This document shows, in pieces, positions 57,828 to 64,000 of a stretch of DNA of 64,000 nt; positions within the stretch are counted from its first letter, which is position 1; each line of letters starts with the position of its first letter. The position numbers and the translations under genes were made by a program. The stretch is taken from NCBI GenBank assembly GCA_025331125.1, contig JAOALB010000012.1, positions 1 through 64,000 on the forward strand, in the 5' to 3' direction. The stretch comes from Mycogone perniciosa. Its lineage: Eukaryota; Ascomycota; Sordariomycetes; Hypocreales; Hypocreaceae. The notes beneath the pieces are model-generated. The model saw only the letters and a list, made by a program, of their open reading frames with translations. It was not told the origin of the DNA and searched no databases.

Positions 57828-58638
57828 TGTGATCTCAAAAGGAGCACTGGATTAGATGGAATTCCTGTGCAAAAGAGTTAGTTTGAAGCTGAAAAGTCTG
57901 TAGATGGGTTCGGGAGTGGGAGCAGAGGAAACGGCATTGAAGATTGGGGATGGAATCTCAACCCCAGAATCATCGCCGCAGAGTCAATGATGATGAATTC
58001 TCTATAAAAGAGAAAACGAAGCAAAGATGAAACTTACGCTGACTTCTTCTTCGTGGTCTTGGCGATGATTGTGATGCTGTTTGCTTGCAGAGCGTTGTGC
58101 AGAAATTTGAGTGTAGAGTTGAAGGAGAGAAAGTGCGGACAGGAAGAAAGGAAAATTTGCAAAAGGTATTGAAGAAAGTCAGAAGAGAAATTTTGTGCAT
58201 ATAAAGTGAGATGAAACTGAGTTGTTCTTGAAATCGGTGAAGCAGAGCTGTCTGCCAGCTGGGAGCCAGAGTAAAAAAGGGGGAGGCTGGCGGGGACCGA
58301 CAAAAAGCAGAACGACCTCAACTATCAGTAATTGACGGTCGGTAGACCTGAAAATAGAAAAATTTAGAGGGAAAAATACTTCGAAACCTTTTCCATACGT
58401 TCACTTGCGGTGTTGGCCATTCCAAGCTTTGTAGCGATAGAGAGTGGTTGACATCAGGGGCAAGTTCAACCACAGTGAGAACTTCACATTTCTCAAGTAG
58501 CAGGATCATGAAGGAAGAAATTGAATTGTATTAACAAAGAGAAATCTTCCAATAACTATGAATAACTCTATGCGCCATGTCCTATACATGCTTGTTCTAT
58601 TGCTAGTTCTAGAATCCAGCTATTACCAAACCCTTCCA
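57828..58638. other. Leader and promoter of the Myb/HTH-type gene
   Basis: The part next to the gene carries the likely leader intron 58037-57865. The left-over bases up to 58638 should hold the promoter and the 3' region of the next gene. No gene was supported. Confidence 0.5.
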
Positions 58639-59772
58639 CTACCTTGACTGCTCCTTTGGAGTGCACTTGAACAACTTTCTAAGTTTACACCTGAAACCAC
58701 CTTTTGACTTGGTGCTGCTTTGAGAAGAATGTCTGTCCAACTGGTGTCCATGCTGTATTGATGACACTGACTCAACCTCGAGACTGTGCTGGCAATAAAG
58801 TGGCGGCATGGAGATTGAACTCCCATCACTCGAAACCGATTCTCTTATCCGAGGAACACCTTGAAGAGAAAGCATAGATTGCTGCTGGGCATTTAGAATC
58901 TCCCGCATTGCAATCTGGGTCTGCTGCTGAACTGCGCTTTGGACAACCTGATTGATGGCAAGGGGGAGATTCATGACGACTTGTGAAAGTTGGCCAGCCA
59001 TGCTGGCTGCGGCGGTCAAGCTATCGGTCGTGGTCTGGATGTTCTTTGCCTGCGCTTCGGACATGCTGTTCATGGCCTTGACATGAGAATTGAACACCTC
59101 TGTGTGTTGCTCAATTGTGCGGTAATGAAGGTCAAGTTGTCGACTCATGGTGTCGTTCTGATCTCGCAAGTCGGTGTTTTCGCGATCAAAATGGCTTTGT
59201 TGGAGGCGAAGTGAGTCCTCCAACCGGTTGACGTTCAAGCGTAGAGGACCCATCGCATCGGCCATCTTCTGCTCCACAGCATGTTCAATGATAGAGTAGA
59301 TCTCCTCACTGAGGCCGCTGATGTCGACCAGTGTTGGCTGACTGACCCCACGGCTCTGGAAACTTGGCTTGCTAGGTTCGCCACGGATACAGTCTGACTC
59401 GGGCGTCTTGGGTGAAGGTTGGTGATGTGCGTACTCGCCGCTGAACACAGCAGGGCTCAACAAAGGCGAAGAAGATGGTGTGGTGTTCGGATCTCGCACT
59501 GGAGGCGACAGTGTCTCAAGAAGCATTCGAACCTCGGCGGCAGAGAAGGTCTCGCGGCTCGCTCCAGGGGTCGACTCGCCATTGACACTGGAGGCTGCAT
59601 CTTGTGGAATGAAACAGATTGGAGACTCGGGAGGCGTGGCAAGGCCGGTGAATATGGGGTTGGTCTTCTGGATGGTGGCTGGTCGCTTGCAAAGCGCCCG
59701 GCCAGGTTGTGGTGAGGGCATATTCTCAACATTGCACTGGGATGCTCCCGACATTGCGAATTGGCGAGACAT
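58639..59772 (-). CDS. Coiled-coil protein of unknown function
   Basis: A single frame of 377 residues from the ATG at 59772. I do not recognise a family. The first ~150 residues are Pro/Ser-rich with several S/T-P sites (TGLATPPESP, PSPKTPESD). A helical, coiled-coil-prone region follows at about 160-300 (EEIYSIIEHAVEQKMADAM, LDLHYRTIEQHTEVFNSHV, VVQSAVQQQTQIAMREILN). The C-terminus is basic with two Cys, KSKGGFRCKLRKLFKCTPKE, which could touch membranes or nucleic acid. No intron, signal peptide or membrane segment is visible. Confidence 0.65.
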   Translation of the reverse strand: MSRQFAMSGASQCNVENMPSPQPGRALCKRPATIQKTNPIFTGLATPPESPICFIPQDAASSVNGESTPGASRETFSAAEVRMLLETLSPPVRDPNTTPSSSPLLSPAVFSGEYAHHQPSPKTPESDCIRGEPSKPSFQSRGVSQPTLVDISGLSEEIYSIIEHAVEQKMADAMGPLRLNVNRLEDSLRLQQSHFDRENTDLRDQNDTMSRQLDLHYRTIEQHTEVFNSHVKAMNSMSEAQAKNIQTTTDSLTAAASMAGQLSQVVMNLPLAINQVVQSAVQQQTQIAMREILNAQQQSMLSLQGVPRIRESVSSDGSSISMPPLYCQHSLEVESVSSIQHGHQLDRHSSQSSTKSKGGFRCKLRKLFKCTPKEQSR

Positions 59773-60856
59773 GGTGATTGCTTGAGAATATTCCGATATG
59801 TTTGTATGTATGGGTGTGAAGTCAAGAGTAGTCGCTCAGGCGATGTACTTGAAGTAGACGGATATCGCGAATGAGAGAGAAGAGATGAGAGATTGGAGTG
59901 ATGAAGAAGATTGGAAGACTGGGAGAGGAGCAGAGATGCGAGACACAGCGAAGAATCCATGGTGGTGGCGGTTAACTCGTGATATTGTTGAAGCTGTATT
60001 GTGTGGCAAAGCACAATAGATGGCGATGGCCATTCAATGGTGGTGTTCACCTGCTGTGCTCGAGCGGGGGTGGTCTGCCTTTGAATAGAAAGACAATGCA
60101 AGCCCCGCATTTGTTCAGAATGAACTTGAATGAACACGCAGAGCTAGCAATTCACATTTGGATCCTGGTATCCTTTGTCGAGCCTCCGTTTGAATGGCCT
60201 GCGCCTTGGCCCCGCGCATAATTCTTCGCGTACAGTCTCCTCACGCTTGTCTTGCAGATGACTCAAGAATATTGTGCTATTACGTTGATAATAGCCAGTC
60301 CCAAAGGCAACTTATAAATATATGGTTGATGGACATGGAAATGCATCGTGTTGCTGGTGTTGGGGGGAGATAGGCAAGGGGCTGTACTAGAGTTTTCAAG
60401 AAGTGTCTACCGTGTTCAGGTGGACGATTAATGAAGCCAGAAATATTGTAATAGAAGTAGTTGTGTAGTTTATTAGTCCCCAGTGTTCACTGATGAATAC
60501 TAGGTAAGAGCCTGTCGACACGGGAGTCTTCAAGAGGACCCTGTATTCTTCTAGCATTGGTGATCTTTGTTTAGACAATGGATGAAAGGAGTTACGGAGC
60601 AGATCAGCACAGATACATGTAGTACGGCTATCCGTTGTTCAATTGAAGGCACATTCCATTATTCACCTAGTTCTCTCAAGCCAACTTCTGTGGAAATGCC
60701 TTCTGCCTGAGCCCACCGAGGCTCTGCGCCTCCTAGTTTCCTGAAGAAATCATATGGTTTCCAGATTGTAAGCGCTACTTTTGTCTCCCAATACCAAGCA
60801 TTAAATGGCTGGTTCGGAGCTCATATGCGCATAATTTGGATACCCAAAACTCAGAA
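59773..60856. other. Intergenic
   Basis: It should hold the promoter and leader of the coiled-coil gene and the 3' region of the small Myb-like gene. An overlapping long minus-strand frame at 59457-60137 was not called because it lies in the leader and in another frame of the gene at 58639. Confidence 0.5.
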
Positions 60857-61440
60857 TCATTTTGACTCATCTGTCTCGTCCGACTCAGGGGGGTCTTATG
60901 ACGGACGCGTTAGCCGATGAAGCCTAGAACAAATGGAAGCCATACCAGAAAGGGCAGAATCGTCCTCATCCTCTTCCTTCTTTGGAGCCTTGACCTTGGG
61001 CTCGGGTTTGACGTGCTTCATGTCATCGTCGCTGTCCTCAGACTTCATCGCCTTGGTCTTCTTCGTGGCGCTGCCAGGACCGGGACGAGCGGGCTTGCGT
61101 TTCCTCGGGGTGCTTTGAGGAGTCTTGTCATCATCGGCGGAGGACTTGGGAGCAGGCTTGGTGCCACTGACACCGTTGGCCTTGAGCATTCTCTCGTATC
61201 GCTTTTGCCTGTTCAAAGAGTATGAGTGAGGAGAACTTGATGCAAGGGACCACGTGAGGACTTACGCAGCAGCTTTCGAAACGATGTTCAGCTCCTCCGC
61301 GACGGCACCAAAGTCAGGCTACTCAAGTTAGTGTGAGAGCTCGAGAACGTGAGGCGCTGGAAACCTACTCTGCCGTTGGTGGTATGGCCGATGCAAGAGA
61401 CCAGGAATTTGACCTGTTCGGAGGGATCTTGCTTGGACAT
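60857..61440 (-). CDS. Small Myb-like DNA-binding protein
   Basis: Four exons, 61440-61369, 61318-61266, 61208-60946 and 60894-60857, give 141 residues; introns are 50, 57 and 51 nt. Residues about 5-55 fit the fungal Myb-like domain: EQVKFLVSCIGHTTNGRPDF, GAVAEELNIVSKAAAQKRYE, RMLKANG. The rest is basic and disordered (TPRKRKPARPGPGSATKKTK) with an HVKPEP sequence that fits a SUMO site and an acidic end (ESDETDESK). A chromatin or transcription role is likely but not shown. The last exon has only 38 bases, and the splice is supported by a GCTAAC branch and by the fitting phase. Confidence 0.8.
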
Positions 61441-62698
61441 GGTGGCGATATAAGCTACGACGGCAAGTGAACTTTGTCTGTCCGAGAGAGTCAGATGTAT
61501 CCAAAGATCGGATGTGAAGAGATGCGACGAGATGCGACGAAGAAAATGTGGGAAACAGGTGACAGGAGAATCATCCGAAGAACCACTGAAGTTGCGAGCA
61601 AACAGGGGCTCGAGGCTGACGACACGAGATGAGGACAGACGGTAGAAATTCAAGGCATACCAGATATTCGCCTCGCAATCAGAAGATTTGAAAACCGGAT
61701 GTTATTGCGAAATGGTTCTCGTGAGTGTGCAAAAACAGCGACGGGGGGGATGCGAATGGTGGGGAGAGGAGAGTGGAAGAAGTCTGAGCGACGACTGTTT
61801 GACAAAAGTGAAGTAGGCGGAAGAGTTCCAACTGCAAAACTAGCACTGTGAAGGAAATAAAAAAAGATTTCTCAGACGCATTTTAGGTGCGCGAATGAAT
61901 GCAAAGGCTGACCACGTAACTTCACTTTGCTCTCAGGGGGGGTTCCCACATCTGCAGCCAGATGATAGGGCAGCAACCCCTAAACAAAGCAAGGGACTAA
62001 TTTTCTTTTGACATAGAGAAAGAAATAATGTATTACCTGAGATGTTGAAAGTAATTGCAGGAATGGTTGGACGCTGGCGAGCAGATGTATCGATTGCGAC
62101 TGTGTGAGTGAGTTGGAGTTGGAGACTTTGTTTGGGAGAGCAAGAAGCCAGAAGATTGGGAACAGCTCTTCTCAGATTTGCTGACACACGGGCTTTATTC
62201 TCCCAGCAGCTGTAGTATGAATTTCTGCCCTGGGAAATTATCGACGAGGGAGTGTCAACAGTCGACAGCCAAACGTCTCCTCGTCGTCTGCCACCTGGTG
62301 ACGGAGACGAGCGAAACCAACTGAACAACGATAGCCGGCCAACCCCTTGAATTTAGTTTCAACACTGAGAGTAATTTCGAAAATTCGGTAGTTATGTCGG
62401 ATTTTCTTTTCTATGACTCAATGAGCATTTGTGGCCGTTTGCGATCCTTCATCACGGATAGGGGCTGTGACATCCTCGAGTGACCAAGTTGGTGCTTCCC
62501 AGTTCAACGACCTAATTTCGGGCATCTTCAAAGCAGCATGAATGGGCAAAAAAGACATTGTGGGAATCTTCATAGTGTCCAGATGTATATCATCATTTCT
62601 AAGAACAGGCCTTCCGTGTCCTAACCTTAGATATCAGCAAATAATGTCAAATGACCCAATTCTCATCCCTTCGCGGTGACCTAGAAAACCAAGACAAC
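61441..62698. other. Intergenic
   Basis: It holds the promoter of the small Myb-like gene and the 3' region of the next one. A 131-codon minus-strand frame at 61933-62328 shows no domain and was not called. Confidence 0.5.
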
Positions 62699-63121
62699 TC
62701 AAGAGCTACCATCATCCTCAACTCCGTTGCCCTCCTGCTTGACACCACCATCCTCATCCTTCTTCACCTCCGTATCTGAACTCTCTTCCTTCTTCGCAGC
62801 CGCCTTCCTCGGTGTGCGAGTCTTCTTGGTCACCTTGCCATCACCAGACGGACCCGTAGGACCTTTCTTGGCCTTGCTAGGACTAGGATTCGGAGAAGCT
62901 TGCCCCTGGGTGCGCCAGCCGTGGCGGACGGACATCTGGCGGAAGCGCTCCTTGGCGCATTTGGCGTCCTTGAGCTTCATGTCTGCGGCGACTTTGGACC
63001 AATCGGCGTCGGGTTTTTGGACCATGTTGTCGAATACGGCCTTGATGAACTTGAGTTCATTTTCGCGGAGACCACCGACAGCGCCGCCCTCTTCGGTGTT
63101 TGCGGCTGCTTTGGGGGGCAT
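62699..63121 (-). CDS. Small Myb-like DNA-binding protein
   Basis: A single coding exon of 140 residues. Residues about 17-72 fit a Myb/SANT-like domain: LRENELKFIKAVFDNMVQK, DADWSKVAADMKLKDAKCAK, ERFRQMSVRHGW. The tail is Lys/Pro-rich (KAKKGPTGPSGDGKVTKKTR) and then acidic, with GVKQEG fitting a SUMO site. The layout is the same as that of the gene at 60857 although the sequences differ clearly. A leader intron 63191-63127 is likely (GTAAGT donor, CTAAC branch, CCAG acceptor five bases before the ATG). Confidence 0.8.
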   Translation of the reverse strand: MPPKAAANTEEGGAVGGLRENELKFIKAVFDNMVQKPDADWSKVAADMKLKDAKCAKERFRQMSVRHGWRTQGQASPNPSPSKAKKGPTGPSGDGKVTKKTRTPRKAAAKKEESSDTEVKKDEDGGVKQEGNGVEDDGSS

Positions 63122-63126
63122 ATTGT

Positions 63127-63191
63127 CTGGTGTTGAGTGTCAGCCGGGTTAGGGAGAGGTGAGGGTGATGTGCCGAAACACCACAACTTAC
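63127..63191 (-). other. Likely leader intron of the small Myb-like gene
   Basis: Read on the minus strand, CAG then GTAAGTTG marks the donor and CAACACCAG the acceptor, with CCCTAACCC as branch. The intron ends just before the start codon. Confidence 0.6.
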
Positions 63192-64000
63192 CTGTTTGCT
63201 TTCAGATTTAGTAGGTTGGTTGAGATTGAGGTAAAAAATACGCTGTTGCTTATTCTCGGAGTTGGGAAGCAGCAAAGAAATGTGTGGTTGGTGCGATGAT
63301 GGCAAAGTGTGAAAAGGGGTGAGTGGTGAAAGTTGGTGGGAGGTGAGAGGATTGTGCTTTTAAGCCAATCCAAGGAGATGTTACTAGGCACTGGAGTGTG
63401 CACGGTGATTTTTATCTGAAAATTCAGGTGAAGGGCCGGCAGCAATGAATTCAGTTGCTGGGATGATCAGTGGTCACCCGGTCGGCTGGTGAGGGTAAAG
63501 GGGCTGAGCGCAAAGTGAATGGAGCACTTCTGCAGACAAGAATTGTCAAGCAGGATTATGGGACCATACGATTTCACTACAACATCTGGTTTCTAGTGAT
63601 TAAGATGTATGATTAATATACGTGAATAAGGAATCATGATCGTAAATCTTTGGGACATTCTACGTTGGTCTACGAAGAGGTAAGGATGCTGGACTCAACA
63701 CTGGAGAAGCAAAGAGTAAAGATCTCATGAATGCAACATCCTCGAGGTACTTTATTTGCTAAACTCAACGGTCGTAATCTGATGTCGTTCTCTGTTTGAT
63801 CTGTTCCGCCATCTGCCACCCCCTTTCTAAGCCAACTCTCCAAGTGCGCCTCCTAAATCAACATCAAGGGCTGTATTCCGACCTCACTTTCTCAGTAAAC
63901 CTGGTAGCCTCGCGGGATGGATGAATCTGACCTCGCTTAGGACCAATGCCGAAGCATCATGTAATTAGAATGGATCCTCATCGTGCATGACAGCGTCCGA
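63192..64000. other. Right-edge intergenic stretch
   Basis: It begins with the leader and promoter of the small Myb-like gene. No coding sequence or repeat was recognised up to the end of the window. Confidence 0.5.

Noticed and set aside
59457..60137. 226-codon minus-strand frame covering the leader of the coiled-coil gene
   Set aside because: Most of it lies upstream of or out of frame with the better-supported gene at 58639-59772; the sequence is Ser/Leu/His-rich leader-like.
61933..62328. 131-codon minus-strand frame
   Set aside because: No domain, no splice signals joining it to a neighbour, and low-complexity composition.
1..64000. CRISPR array, telomere repeats, 5S rRNA, intact transposon
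   Set aside because: Looked for by eye on both strands; no regularly spaced direct repeats, TTAGGG runs, 5S-like sequence or transposase/reverse transcriptase motifs were found. Weak, decayed elements could have been missed.

Overview
The window looks like nuclear DNA of a filamentous ascomycete, probably a sordariomycete of the Hypocreales type. Genes are split by short introns of about 48-75 nt with GT..AG ends and branch sites such as CTAAC or CTGAC. The proteins are typical of Pezizomycotina (Uds1-domain protein, Byr4, XRCC4-type factor, fungal NLR). No bacterial operons, CRISPR arrays, phage or telomere repeats were seen. The species cannot be named from the sequence alone. Splice sites were assigned by eye; for nearly all genes the exon phases add up exactly.

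Layout. Positions 1-8419 are a gene-poor left edge: a 53-nt poly-C run, many copies of a short element TACGGAGTAC, and one doubtful coding fragment. From 8420 to 12301 come KSH1 (a four-exon gene of only 71 codons), TAF13 divergent from it, and a DMT/EamA transporter. 13478-18428 holds a large Uds1 coiled-coil protein and a UBAC2/Dsc2-like membrane protein. 18429-21335 is a second element-rich, gene-poor stretch with an intron-containing tRNA-Pro. 21336-31423 holds a mitochondrial PP2C phosphatase (PTC5-like), a decayed NLR gene (nucleoside-phosphorylase plus NACHT relic), a PEX39-like KPWE protein, a Pumilio protein with a GC-AG intron, and the mitoribosomal protein mS33. 31712-36767 holds RNase III, the peroxisomal acyl-CoA-binding protein ATG37, and an unknown gene whose frame continues past a stop. 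36967-45076 holds complex I NUO78, the SelO-type AMPylase FMP40, an aldo-keto reductase and an XRCC4-type repair factor. 47062-55424 holds BYR4/BFA1, GET5, cofilin and HSP60. 56371-63121 holds four less well known genes, of which three look like small Myb-type DNA-binding proteins.

How the genes work together: this is a housekeeping segment, not a metabolic cluster. Several products act in mitochondria (PTC5-like, mS33, NUO78, FMP40, HSP60), two around peroxisomes (PEX39-like, ATG37), two in cell division or polarity (Uds1 protein, BYR4), and three in membrane-protein or secretory handling (KSH1, Dsc2-like, GET5). The most unusual points are the repeated TACG(G/A)AGTAC element outside genes, the NLR relic, the open frame beyond the stop at 36504, the overlapping upstream ORF of the Pumilio gene, ATG-only first coding exons, and the group of Myb-like genes at the right end.
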